Below, piece after piece: positions 19,001 to 27,200 of a stretch of 47,789 nucleotides of DNA (position 1 is its first letter; each line of letters begins with the position of its first letter). Made by a program: the position numbers and the translations under genes. Source of the stretch: Kurthia massiliensis. Lineage in GTDB: Bacteria > Bacillota > Bacilli > Bacillales_A > Planococcaceae. The notes under the pieces were generated by a model that saw only the letters and a list, made by a program, of their open reading frames with translations, ran no database searches and was not told the origin of the DNA. Location: NCBI RefSeq assembly GCF_000285555.1, contig NZ_HE611003.1, positions 42,709 through 90,497 on the forward strand, in the 5' to 3' direction.

Positions 19001-19083
19001 AAAGTTTACCTCTTCTCTTTGCAATATAAAAAATAATCTAACTATTCTTACCGCTTATGTAGCGCTAAGAAAAACGTATGTCC

Positions 19084-19112
19084 ATTATACACACACAGTT
19101 TTATTATGTCAA
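19084..19112 (-). promoter_or_regulatory. Consensus promoter of the peptide transporter
   Basis: TTGACA (19112-19107), 17-bp spacer, TATAAT (19089-19084) on the minus strand: all twelve consensus bases. The rest of the 370-base gap (19113-19330) is very AT-rich and shows no gene. Confidence 0.85.
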
Positions 19113-19330
19113 AAATTATTATTATATAGAATTTTCTGACTTTTTATAGTGTAATTATGCATATTTAGACGATTTAACCCACTTTTCATTATATTTTTTA
19201 ATATTTTTTCTAATTTCACTATAATTTTTACTTTTACATAAAAATTTATACGAATGTATTTGTATTGTCTGTAAGAACAATTGTGTATTTGGTATTTTCG
19301 TAAGACCTTCGTCTAATGACGTAAAAAGTA

Positions 19331-19367
19331 AAAAAGTATGTCCTCATTTATGAAAACATACTTTTTT
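19331..19367 (-). terminator. Terminator of hflX
   Basis: AAAAAAGTATGT pairs with ACATACTTTTTT around a 14-base loop, immediately after the hflX stop codon. Confidence 0.85.
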
Positions 19368-19370
19368 AGA

Positions 19371-20642
19371 TTAAATGAAAAATGAACGCATACGGTTTAC
19401 GTCCGCTACTTTTAGCTCGACTTTCAACACCGTACCGGCTTCTTCGTATTCGGTCGATAAAATATTCGCTTGCTCATTTAAATACGACACGAGGTCACCA
19501 CGGTCGTATGGGATACAAACGGTGTGCACTTCATAATCTGCGAAAATCTTCGCTTTGATCATCTCAAGCAATTCGTTTAAACCTTTGCCTTCTTTAGCAG
19601 CCATATAAATTTCGTTCTGTTTGACAAATGGATAAGCGATGTTCGCTTGGTCTGCTTTATTGTAAACGTAAATCGTTGGCACATCACTCACGCCAACATC
19701 TTGTAACGTTTGATTCGTAATATCAATCATATAGTCGCTTTCCGCATTTGACGTATCGACAACGTGTAACAATAAATCCGCTTCACGTGCTTCTTCTAAC
19801 GTCGAACGGAATGCTTTCACTAAATGGTGAGGGAGTTTGCTAACGAACCCGACTGTGTCTGTTAACAAAAACTTTTTATTATCTTCTAAATCAATTTGAC
19901 GCACTGACGTATCAAGCGTTGCAAACAGCATATCTTTTTCAAACACTTGTTTTTCATCATCATGATTTGTGAAGTTTAACAATTGGTTCATAATCGTCGA
20001 TTTGCCCGCATTCGTATAGCCGACAAGTGATACGACTGGAATCGCATTTTTTTGACGTTTTTTACGTTGCGTCACACGTTGCGCTTGAATGTCTTCTAGT
20101 TCGCGACGAATTTTTGAAATTTGCTTTTCAATTTTACGACGGTCTAATTCAAGTTTCGTTTCACCTGACCCTTTGTTTTTAAAGCCGCCACCTGTACCGC
20201 CACCTTGACGAGAAAGCGATGCATTCATACCGACAAGTCGTGGTAATAAATATTGCAGTTGCGCAATTTCAACTTGTAGCTGTGCTTCACGCGTTTTCGC
20301 ACGACGCGCAAAAATGTCTAATACGAGTGTCGTACGGTCGATGACTTTCGCATCTAAATCTTGTTCTAAGTTACGTAATTGCGCTGGTGATAATTCATCA
20401 TCAAAAATGACAACGTTCGCACCCGTCGCATCATATAGTGCACGAATTTCTTCTGTTTTCCCTGTACCGACGTAATGAGACGGTGTTACACGTTCTAAAT
20501 TTTGTGTAATCACACCGACAACTTCTACGTCCATCGCTTCGGCTAAGTTGCCAAGTTCTTCAATCGAATAGTCGAAATGGGGATCGCTTTTCACATTCAC
20601 CCCAACGAGTATCGCTTTTTCTTTGATGTAGTCCTCCATCAT
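19371..20642 (-). CDS. hflX: GTPase HflX, ribosome-splitting factor
   Basis: 423 residues. The N-terminal HflX domain carries HYVGTGKTEEIRALY (56-70) and the glycine-rich loop SRQGGGTGGGF (144-154), followed by a coiled linker (about 160-195). The G domain has GYTNAGKS (G1, 208-215), DTVGF (G3, 262-266) and NKAD (G4, 328-331). HflX splits stalled 70S ribosomes during heat or antibiotic stress. ATGATG start with GGAGGTG upstream. The gene sits behind an attenuator-like leader, which is how the related hflXr and other antibiotic-response genes of Firmicutes are controlled. Confidence 0.96.
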   Translation of the reverse strand: MMEDYIKEKAILVGVNVKSDPHFDYSIEELGNLAEAMDVEVVGVITQNLERVTPSHYVGTGKTEEIRALYDATGANVVIFDDELSPAQLRNLEQDLDAKVIDRTTLVLDIFARRAKTREAQLQVEIAQLQYLLPRLVGMNASLSRQGGGTGGGFKNKGSGETKLELDRRKIEKQISKIRRELEDIQAQRVTQRKKRQKNAIPVVSLVGYTNAGKSTIMNQLLNFTNHDDEKQVFEKDMLFATLDTSVRQIDLEDNKKFLLTDTVGFVSKLPHHLVKAFRSTLEEAREADLLLHVVDTSNAESDYMIDITNQTLQDVGVSDVPTIYVYNKADQANIAYPFVKQNEIYMAAKEGKGLNELLEMIKAKIFADYEVHTVCIPYDRGDLVSYLNEQANILSTEYEEAGTVLKVELKVADVNRMRSFFI

Positions 20643-20736
20643 GAGAACACCTCCGTTATTTAAAAAAGGGACGCTGCATATGATGCGCGCCCCCTACACA
20701 TGTTTTTATCGTAACATGGCTATTTCTCCTTGGCAA
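20643..20736 (-). promoter_or_regulatory. hflX leader: promoter, 3-codon uORF and terminator (attenuator)
   Basis: Reading the minus strand: TTGCCA (20736-20731), 17 bp, TACGAT (20713-20708) as a promoter overlapping the end of the upstream gene; AAGGAG (20731-20726), eight bases, ATG-TTA-CGA-TAA; a hairpin CATGTT/AACATG that contains this mini-frame; a GC-rich hairpin (about 20668-20692) with TTTTTT at 20667-20662, a full intrinsic terminator; then GGAGGTG and the hflX ATG. The terminator ends about 20 bases before hflX, so something must allow read-through. If only the overlapping promoter is used, the mini-frame would not be transcribed; it would be read on transcripts coming from the upstream gene. 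Confidence 0.55.
20706..20717 (-). CDS. Possible 3-codon upstream reading frame (Met-Leu-Arg)
   Basis: ATG-TTA-CGA-TAA, two bases after the stop of the glyoxalase-like gene, with AAGGAG at ideal eight-base spacing. Very short uORFs in front of terminators are known ribosome-stall sensors in Firmicute antibiotic-resistance leaders. Its real use is inferred. Confidence 0.35.
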   Translation of the reverse strand: MLR

Positions 20737-21415
20737 TTTCAATCGATTGTAGTCGCTCGACAGAATCTCTGCTTTCACGGAATTCAAAAACGGTATTGCC
20801 GAGTTTTAATTGATTGCCTTTGATCGGTAATGACAACAATCTAGACCAATGTGTCATTTTGCGATTCACATCTTGCACGTCGAAAATGCATTTCGTAATG
20901 ACAAGTGATTCATTGTCTGGCGTTATTGTGCCATCTTCTCGAAGCGATTCGTATCGTTCGTTGTCGCTCGTATCCCATTGAATGAAAAATGGATAAGGTA
21001 ATTTCTTATCAATTTTATGGTCGATAAAGAGCATGCGCCATTTACGAACCGCACCGCTTTTCGTTTTGCGTTCAGAATCTAAAATCCCGCTCGTTCGATA
21101 GCCTAGCTTTTGAAAATATTTATTTTGTTCTTCTAAGTTATCCGAACGTAAGCAAACAGAGCCAAAGCCTTCTCTAAACTGTAAGTCGTTCAACAGTTGT
21201 TTCATCAATGGGTGCTTCGATTGCTCGGTAACGGTTTCGTCCTCTACTGATAAATATTCAATATAGCTATTTTTCGTATACAGTAAGGCATTGTGTGTAC
21301 CCCATTGTAAATGTTGACCACCTTCGACGGGATGAATGCCTTCAACTGATACCTCTTGTGCAATTTCCGTCGGTGATTTTTTCGTAAAATATACAACATG
21401 ATCTAAATCAAACAT
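20720..21415 (-). CDS. VOC-superfamily protein, glyoxalase_3-like
   Basis: 231 residues. The start MFDLDHVVYFTKKSP followed by GGQHLQWGTHNALLY (about 33-47) and YIEYLSVED is the Glyoxalase_3-type vicinal-oxygen-chelate layout, with a second half from about residue 80. Such proteins use a metal-binding beta-alpha-beta fold for isomerisation, ring cleavage or resistance; the substrate cannot be told. AAGGGGATG before the ATG. It lies upstream of hflX on the same strand, 77 bases away, with a terminator between, and read-through from this gene may feed hflX. A weak AT-rich TATC/GATA repeat at 21460-21477 lies upstream. Confidence 0.78.
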   Translation of the reverse strand: MFDLDHVVYFTKKSPTEIAQEVSVEGIHPVEGGQHLQWGTHNALLYTKNSYIEYLSVEDETVTEQSKHPLMKQLLNDLQFREGFGSVCLRSDNLEEQNKYFQKLGYRTSGILDSERKTKSGAVRKWRMLFIDHKIDKKLPYPFFIQWDTSDNERYESLREDGTITPDNESLVITKCIFDVQDVNRKMTHWSRLLSLPIKGNQLKLGNTVFEFRESRDSVERLQSIEIAKEK

Positions 21416-21519
21416 CGTTTCATCCCCTTCAATGGCAATTATATTCAGTGATTTAATATTATCATAAAATTTAGATAATTATTGTGAAAAGCAACGATAT
21501 TTCATATTTTTTCCAACTA

Positions 21520-21550
21520 AAAAGTATCGCACGTGACGTACGATACTTTT
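21520..21550 (-). terminator. Terminator of the lactate permease gene
   Basis: AAAAGTATCG pairs with CGATACTTTT around 11 bases, directly after the lctP stop codon. Confidence 0.85.
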
Positions 21551-21554
21551 CGCG

Positions 21555-23225
21555 TTACGGAATCATAAATGATAAAACGTTGCTTTGTAAGAACGTTAAT
21601 ATACAAATAGCAAGTAACAAAATAATACTGTATTTAATCGTAAAGCGTAATAGCTCGGCTTCGCGTCCCATTAAACCTACAGCCGCTGCGGCTACAGCAA
21701 TCGATTGTGGTGAAATCATTTTACCTGTTACCCCACCTGATGAGTTAGCGGCAAGTGCAAGTACTGGGTCCATACCAACAGACGTTGCAGTCACTTGTTG
21801 TAACTTCGCAAATAGCACGTTCGCAGACGTATCAGATCCTGTAATAAAGACGCCAATCCAACCGAGTACTGGCGAGAAGAATGGGAATAAGACGCCTGTT
21901 TTTGCTAAAATCAAACCGAGCGTTGTCGTCATACCTGCAGCATTTACTACATAAGCATATGCAACAACGGCACAAATCGTCAGTAACGGGAATTTAATTT
22001 CGTTCGCTGTTTGTCCTAAAATCGACCACCAATTTTTCCATGACACGTTAAAAATAAATTTCGTGACGATAGCCGCTAGGAAAATCGCTGTCCCGGCTGC
22101 ACCGAGTATTTCGATTTTATACACTGCCGCAATCGGCGCATTCGTCATACCATCAATAATTTGATTGTTCACAAATGGCACTGCTGGTGTAAACGTCAGC
22201 CAAGAGCCGAGTTGATTGATCCACGATAAGACGACGTTCGTACCTTCATAATGACCGATGAGCGCAGATTTGATTGTTGGAATACCCCAAAGAGAAATAA
22301 ACGCCGTTAAAATAATGAACGGTGACCATGCTTTAAAAATTTGACCGCCAGAATAATATTGATTGACTTGATCTTCAACATTAAGTTTTTCATCTGCAAA
22401 ACGGTAAATTTCTTTCGGTGTCCAAAACTTCATGAAAATTGCTAATGCTAATAATGATACTAATGCTGATAAAACGTCTGGTAATTCTGGTCCTAAAAAG
22501 TTAGACGATAAATATTGTGTAACGGCGAATGTAATACCCGAAACGAGAATCGCGGGTAACACTTCGATTGTCTTTTTCCAACCGACCATAATCCATACGA
22601 GTAAGAACGGAATACATACTGATAAAAATGGCAATTGACGACCGACCATTTTTGAAATTTCTAGCGCCGGAATACCTGTTGGACCTTCCATTGCTGTAAT
22701 CGGAATACCGATGGCACCGAATGCAACGGGCGCCGTATTCGCAATCATACATAATCCAGCAGCATATAGTGGGTTAAACCCTAAACCGACTAATAGCGCT
22801 GCTGAAATCGCAACGGGTGCACCAAAACCTGCCGCACCTTCTAAAAAGGCACCAAATGAGAACGCTACCAATAATGCTTGCACGCGTCGGTCAGCAGTAA
22901 TTGATAATACAGAATAACGAATAATATCAAATTGACCTGTACGAACTGTTACGTTGTACAAAAATACAGATGTAACGATAATCCAACCGATTGGAATAAT
23001 GCCATACATTGCACCTTGTGATGCAGCCATAACAGCTGTTCCTACCGGCATTTTAAAAGCGACGACTGCTAATACGAGTGCAACGAGTAACGTTGTAATC
23101 CCAGCAATGTAGCCTTTCATTTTCTTAAACATTAATGCCCAAATAAAGTATAAGATCGGAATGACTGCAATCAACGCCGACCAGCCAAGGCTTCCACCTA
23201 CAGCAGAGAAATCTTGTGTAAACAT
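21555..23225 (-). CDS. lctP: L-lactate permease
   Basis: 556 residues, thirteen to fourteen predicted membrane helices, LctP/LldP family. Family signatures include FGAFLEGAAGFGAPVAI (about 124-140), IANTAPVAFGAIGIP (about 160-174) and TGSDTSANVLFAKLQ (about 459-473), followed by ANSSGGVTGKMISPQSIAVA (about 488-507). It imports L-lactate with protons (some members also take glycolate). GGGGGAAAG before the ATG. Divergent from the FadR-type regulator, with a shared control region holding a TCATC-N-GATGA operator just after the permease start site, so induction by lactate through that regulator is likely. The lactate oxidation genes (lutABC) are not in the window. Confidence 0.95.
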   Translation of the reverse strand: MFTQDFSAVGGSLGWSALIAVIPILYFIWALMFKKMKGYIAGITTLLVALVLAVVAFKMPVGTAVMAASQGAMYGIIPIGWIIVTSVFLYNVTVRTGQFDIIRYSVLSITADRRVQALLVAFSFGAFLEGAAGFGAPVAISAALLVGLGFNPLYAAGLCMIANTAPVAFGAIGIPITAMEGPTGIPALEISKMVGRQLPFLSVCIPFLLVWIMVGWKKTIEVLPAILVSGITFAVTQYLSSNFLGPELPDVLSALVSLLALAIFMKFWTPKEIYRFADEKLNVEDQVNQYYSGGQIFKAWSPFIILTAFISLWGIPTIKSALIGHYEGTNVVLSWINQLGSWLTFTPAVPFVNNQIIDGMTNAPIAAVYKIEILGAAGTAIFLAAIVTKFIFNVSWKNWWSILGQTANEIKFPLLTICAVVAYAYVVNAAGMTTTLGLILAKTGVLFPFFSPVLGWIGVFITGSDTSANVLFAKLQQVTATSVGMDPVLALAANSSGGVTGKMISPQSIAVAAAAVGLMGREAELLRFTIKYSIILLLAICILTFLQSNVLSFMIP

Positions 23226-23280
23226 TTACTTTCCCCCATGTCTCTTTAAAATAGACTTATGCTCCCCCTCATAAAGCCAA

Positions 23281-23334
23281 GGTCATCAGATGACCGTATG
23301 TATAAATTATATTCGTAATTTTCAGATAAAACAA
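23281..23334 (-). promoter_or_regulatory. lctP promoter and GntR/FadR-type operator
   Basis: Minus-strand TTGTTT (23334-23329), 17 bp, TATAAT (23311-23306). GGTCATCAGATGACC (23281-23295), a perfect 7+1+7 palindrome, lies right after the predicted start site. Its core TCATC-N-GATGA is the motif described for the B. subtilis lactate regulator LutR. The neighbouring divergent regulator is of that family. Confidence 0.7.
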
Positions 23335-23426
23335 TCATTAAATGGTATGAAATGCCAGTTTTTTTAAGACATGACAAATAAAAAGTATGTATAATAAAAC
23401 TATACATATCAATTAAGGAGGGGCCT

Positions 23427-24137
23427 ATGCAGTACGAAAAAATTCAATCTAAAAAAATCTACGAAGAAATTGCCGACGCGATTGAGAAGCTCATCGTTAA
23501 TGGTGAACTACGACCTGGGGATCGACTTGATTCTGTAGAAAAATTAGCGAGTAATTATGCTGTGAGTCGCTCCGCCATTCGTGAAGCGTTATCAGCGCTA
23601 CGTGCGAAAGGCTTGCTCGACATTCGCCAAGGAGAAGGCACTTTCGTCCGCCACTTTGATGCCACGCAAATTAATTTTCCGATTACACAAGCGATTTTAA
23701 TGAAAAAGGAAGATATTACACATTTACTTGAGATGCGTCAAATTATCGAAGTTGGTGCAGCTGGTTCCGCTGCTATTCATCGCACACCAGGCGATATTGA
23801 AGCATTAAAGCAATCGCTAGATTCGATGAAAAAAACGTTAAATGCTGTCGGTTTTGGTGAAGAACAAGATTTAGCCTTTCACGCAGCTGTTGCTAATGCA
23901 TCGCACAATCCATTACTGATTACATTTTTAAATCAAGTATCTGAATTAATGCTCGAAACGATTCGTGAAACGCGTAAGCTTTATTTGTATACGAAAAAAG
24001 AAACGATGGAAACGTTATACGAAGAGCATTTAAAAATTTTCGAAGCAATCGTTGAAAAAGATGTTGCCGGTGCACAATTAGCGATGCAACATCATTTAAA
24101 CAATGTAGAGACATTGTTACAACGTGCATTTCATTAA
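23427..24137 (+). CDS. GntR-family (FadR subfamily) transcriptional regulator, LutR/LldR-like
   Basis: 236 residues. The winged-helix domain is at about 8-76 (LRPGDRLDSVEKLASNYAVS, then SRSAIREALSALRAKGLLD and QGEGTFV), and the FCD ligand domain (about 95-230) has the metal-ligand histidines in FHAAVANASHN (about 152-162) and AMQHHLNN. Members repress lactate genes until L-lactate binds. Upstream GGAGGGG and a TATAAT box (about 23392) serve it; divergent from lctP with a TCATC-N-GATGA operator between. It may also control the antiporter gene that follows, although that promoter has a different palindrome. Confidence 0.9.
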   Translation: MQYEKIQSKKIYEEIADAIEKLIVNGELRPGDRLDSVEKLASNYAVSRSAIREALSALRAKGLLDIRQGEGTFVRHFDATQINFPITQAILMKKEDITHLLEMRQIIEVGAAGSAAIHRTPGDIEALKQSLDSMKKTLNAVGFGEEQDLAFHAAVANASHNPLLITFLNQVSELMLETIRETRKLYLYTKKETMETLYEEHLKIFEAIVEKDVAGAQLAMQHHLNNVETLLQRAFH

Positions 24138-24139
24138 AT

Positions 24140-24176
24140 CAAAATAGCCATTCTATGAACAGAATGGTTATTTTTT
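24140..24176 (+). terminator. Terminator of the regulator gene
   Basis: AAATAGCCATTCT pairs with AGAATGGTTATTT around ATGAAC, followed by TTTT. Confidence 0.85.
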
Positions 24177-24197
24177 ATGTCATTTTGTCCGAAAGTA

Positions 24198-24251
24198 TTG
24201 ACTATTATGACGTAAATGGTAAACTACTTTATAACTTCAACGCGTTGAAGT
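24198..24251 (+). promoter_or_regulatory. Antiporter promoter with 18-bp palindrome
   Basis: TTGACT (24198-24203), 16 bp, TAAACT (24220-24225), or alternatively ATGACG-17-TATAAC (24230-24235). Directly after is the perfect 18-bp palindrome ACTTCAACGCGTTGAAGT (24234-24251), in the position of a repressor operator. The CG centre is typical of LacI-family sites. No second copy was found by eye in the window. Confidence 0.5.
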
Positions 24252-24281
24252 GAAAAAGTTTTTGAACTAGGAGGCGCTAGC

Positions 24282-25664
24282 ATGTTTCACGCAGATTCGG
24301 CTCTGAAACCATCGTTTACAGAAGCTGCTGTACTTTTAATGGCCATGGTAATTATCATGACCACATCTATTCTTAAGTTTGACGCATCACCACATATTCC
24401 CGTTCTACTCGTCATCATTATGCTACTATGCTATGGTGCCTTTAAAAAAGTAGCATATCGGACGATGGAACAGGGACTCGTAGACGGTGCTAAATCAGGG
24501 CTTGCCGCTATTTTTATTTTCTTTTTTATTGGTATTTTAATTAGCGCTTTTATGCTGAGCGGTACGATTCCAACATTAATTTACTACGGCTTTAACATTA
24601 TTTCAGGTCACTACTTCTTCGCTATCGTCTTTGTCGTTGCATGTATTATCGGTGCCGCAATCGGTAGTTCATTAACGACGACTGCAACGATTGGTGTCGC
24701 ATTTATCGGCATGGCACAAGCGATGGACTTATCACTTGCGATTACAGCAGGTGCCATCGTATCGGGCGCATTTTTCGGCGACAAAATGTCACCGCTATCT
24801 GACACGACGAATCTTGCATCATCGATTATGGATGTAGACCTATTTGAACATATTAAAAACATGGCGTGGACGACGATTCCTGCATTCGTCATTTCCGTCA
24901 TTGTATACGGTGTATTATCACCGACAGGTAAAGACGTTGATGCTTCAAGCGTCCACAACTTCCAACAAGCATTATTATCAACAAATTTAATTCATTGGTA
25001 TGCATTATTACCAATCGTTTTATTAGTGTTATTTGCCCTTAAAAAAGTGCCAGCGATTCCAACACTTATTATCGGTTCCGTATTTGCAATCGCGTTATCG
25101 TACGGACACCATAGCTACACGGGCGGTCAATTAATGGACATGCTCTTTAACGGTTTTAAATCAAAAACCGGTGTAGAAGAAATTGACGCTCTACTATCTC
25201 GCGGTGGTATGAGCAGCATGTTCTTCACGATCAGCCTCGTTATTTTAGCACTCGGTATGGGTGGGCTACTTTTCAAACTCGGTATTATCCAAGCAGTACT
25301 CATGAAAATCGAACGCATTTTCAATTCAGTCGGCTCTGCCATTACAGGTGCTGCGGCAACAGCAATCGGTGTCAACTTCTTTATCGGTGAGCAATATTTA
25401 TCGATTTTATTACCGTCCGAAACGTTCCAAAAGCAATTTGAAAAAGTTGGCCTAGCAAACAAAAACTTAGCGCGTACTGTTGAAGACGCAGGTACAGTCG
25501 TCAATCCTCTCGTACCGTGGAGTGTGTGTGGTATTTTTATCGCTGGCGTCTTACACGTCAATACGGTTGACTACGCACCGTTTGCCCTATTCTGTTTATT
25601 ATCACCGATTTTAACAATCATTTTCGGTTGGACAGGCAAGACATTAACATACTTAAAAAAATAA
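24282..25664 (+). CDS. NhaC/MleN-family Na+/H+ antiporter
   Basis: 460 residues, about eleven to twelve predicted helices. Family motifs include GAAIGSSLTTTATIGVAFIG (about 125-144), GAFFGDKMSPLSDTTNLAS (about 163-181) and EDAGTVVNPLVPWSVCG (about 402-418). NhaC members exchange Na+ for H+; the B. subtilis relative MleN couples malate/proton uptake to sodium/lactate efflux. Standing beside a lactate permease and lactate-type regulator, a lactate-linked antiporter is attractive, but substrate cannot be read from sequence. GGAGGCG lies six to seven bases before the ATG. Monocistronic. Confidence 0.9.
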   Translation: MFHADSALKPSFTEAAVLLMAMVIIMTTSILKFDASPHIPVLLVIIMLLCYGAFKKVAYRTMEQGLVDGAKSGLAAIFIFFFIGILISAFMLSGTIPTLIYYGFNIISGHYFFAIVFVVACIIGAAIGSSLTTTATIGVAFIGMAQAMDLSLAITAGAIVSGAFFGDKMSPLSDTTNLASSIMDVDLFEHIKNMAWTTIPAFVISVIVYGVLSPTGKDVDASSVHNFQQALLSTNLIHWYALLPIVLLVLFALKKVPAIPTLIIGSVFAIALSYGHHSYTGGQLMDMLFNGFKSKTGVEEIDALLSRGGMSSMFFTISLVILALGMGGLLFKLGIIQAVLMKIERIFNSVGSAITGAAATAIGVNFFIGEQYLSILLPSETFQKQFEKVGLANKNLARTVEDAGTVVNPLVPWSVCGIFIAGVLHVNTVDYAPFALFCLLSPILTIIFGWTGKTLTYLKK

Positions 25665-25671
25665 CATTTCA

Positions 25672-25702
25672 AAGTCGCTCTCATTGGGGCGGCTTCTTTT
25701 TT
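25672..25702 (+). terminator. Terminator of the antiporter gene
   Basis: AAGTCGC pairs imperfectly with GGCGGCTT, followed by CTTTTTT. Confidence 0.7.
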
Positions 25703-25748
25703 ATGCTACACTAATGCGTATCGAACAATTTATTAAAGGGGCGTCATT

Positions 25749-26918
25749 ATGGAATTTCAAGAAATGCAACAAGCGCTTGTTGAGAAGCTACAAGCAAAGC
25801 AACTCATTTCAGCGACAATTAGTCAGCCACGTCAAAAATCAAATGATTTAAAACGCGTGAAATTAAAACCGATCGAACTACGTGGCACGTATCACGTACA
25901 ATTAGAATATCAATACGAACGTATTTTAAAACATGAAAATATCGAATTACCTTTAATAGAAGAAACTCTAGCCACATTATTCGAAAGCTTCCGCCAGTTC
26001 CAAGGAGAATTTGAGACTGAAAGCGTCCAAGTACAGCTATCGAAAAAAAATAAAGTGCTGTATAAAACACAACAAAATGCGACAGCAAAAAAGGCTGATT
26101 TATCACATAACCGCAAAAAAAATTACTTGCTAGATCCTGAAAAACCGTACCCATTTTTAATCCGTCTTGGCGTACAAACAGCGGAAGGTAAAGTTAAAAA
26201 GCAAAAATATGACAAGTTTAAACAGATCAACCGTTTCATCGAATTTATCCACGATTCATTAGATTATTTACCAAAAGACCGTACGATTCGTATTTTAGAT
26301 TTCGGTTCTGGTAAATCGTATTTAACGTTTGCGCTTTATCACTACTTAAAAGTAGAACAAGGACTAGACATTCGTGTCACAGGTCTTGATTTGAAAAAAG
26401 AAGTAATTGAAGAATGTGCACAAATCGCACATGACTTACAATATGACTCACTCGAATTTTTAGTTGGTGACATTAACGATTACAACGATGAATCAAGCGT
26501 CGATATGGTCGTCACACTTCATGCATGTGACGTTGCGACAGATATGGCATTATCTCGCGCGGTCAAATGGGGCGCAAAAGTCATTTTAAGTGTGCCTTGC
26601 TGCCAGCACGAATTAAACAATCAAATTCAAAGCTCACCGCTTGATATTATGCTGCAACACGGTTTAATAAAAGAACGCTTCTCTGCTCTTGCAACAGATT
26701 CTATTCGTGCGGAACTACTAAACTTAGTCGGTTATGATGCGCAGTTAATGGAATTTATTGATATGTCGCACACCCCGAAAAATATTTTAATTCGTGCTTA
26801 TTTCACAGGTAAAAAACCGAACGAAGCACAACGAGCGCGCTACAATGCTTTCACGACTTTCTTAAATGCGACACCATTTTTAGAACGTGAACTTAGTAAT
26901 TATTTAGCAAAATCTTAA
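25749..26918 (+). CDS. Class I SAM-dependent methyltransferase (Methyltransf_32-like)
   Basis: 389 residues. Residues 1-140 form a lysine-rich N-terminal region without a known name; the Rossmann methyltransferase domain begins near 175 with motif I ILDFGSGKSYLTFALYHYL (about 180-198), acidic VTGLDLKKEV (motif II), VVTLHACDVATDMAL (about 254-268) and VPCCQHELN (about 282-290). The CCQHE element is typical of the Methyltransf_32 group, whose members are suspected RNA or protein methylases. Target unknown. AAAGGGGCG lies before the ATG. Single gene, followed directly by the long repeat, which probably serves as its terminator. Confidence 0.82.
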   Translation: MEFQEMQQALVEKLQAKQLISATISQPRQKSNDLKRVKLKPIELRGTYHVQLEYQYERILKHENIELPLIEETLATLFESFRQFQGEFETESVQVQLSKKNKVLYKTQQNATAKKADLSHNRKKNYLLDPEKPYPFLIRLGVQTAEGKVKKQKYDKFKQINRFIEFIHDSLDYLPKDRTIRILDFGSGKSYLTFALYHYLKVEQGLDIRVTGLDLKKEVIEECAQIAHDLQYDSLEFLVGDINDYNDESSVDMVVTLHACDVATDMALSRAVKWGAKVILSVPCCQHELNNQIQSSPLDIMLQHGLIKERFSALATDSIRAELLNLVGYDAQLMEFIDMSHTPKNILIRAYFTGKKPNEAQRARYNAFTTFLNATPFLERELSNYLAKS

Positions 26919-26920
26919 CG

Positions 26921-27060
26921 AAAAAGAGGCTGGGACAAAACATTTCATTTTCCTTTTTTAGCATTCTCAACAAAAAAATAGAACCGTGCCATAGCGTGAT
27001 TCCATTTTTTTATGCTCATTTGAGATGGTATTTTTACACTTATGCCCTAGCCTCTTTTTT
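26921..27060. repeat. Long intergenic repeat, copy C (nested hairpin)
   Basis: Second copy of the element at 366-508. Shared blocks include GGCTGGGACAAAACATTTCA, TTTTCCTTTTTTAGC and TATGCTCATTTGAGATGGT. Outer arms GAGGCTGGGACA (26926-26937) and TGCCCTAGCCTC (27043-27054) are flanked by A-run and T-run. The inner stem is AT-rich here but GC-rich in copy A, so the inner arms have changed together more than the rest. It separates the methyltransferase gene from the efe promoter. Confidence 0.8.
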
Positions 27061-27124
27061 ATTTTTTATTTTTTTACACAAATTACTTAAAATTAGTTCT
27101 ATTGTCCTTTTATTTCTTACACTA

Positions 27125-27156
27125 TTGACTTCATGATGATAACGATTATCATTTAC
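27125..27156 (+). promoter_or_regulatory. efe operon promoter with Fur box
   Basis: TTGACT (27125-27130), 16 bp, TATCAT (27147-27152). GATAACGATTATCATTTAC (27138-27156) matches the 19-bp Fur box at 15 positions and covers the -10, so iron-bound Fur would block transcription. Confidence 0.75.
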
Positions 27157-27200
27157 ATTAGTTATAAAAACCAAGCATAAAGAAAGAAGGATATCATTCC

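Noticed and set aside
21460..21477. Third MhqR-like site before the glyoxalase-like gene
   Set aside because: Only 12 of 18 bases agree and nearly all are A or T, so a chance match is likely; mentioned only as a weak candidate.
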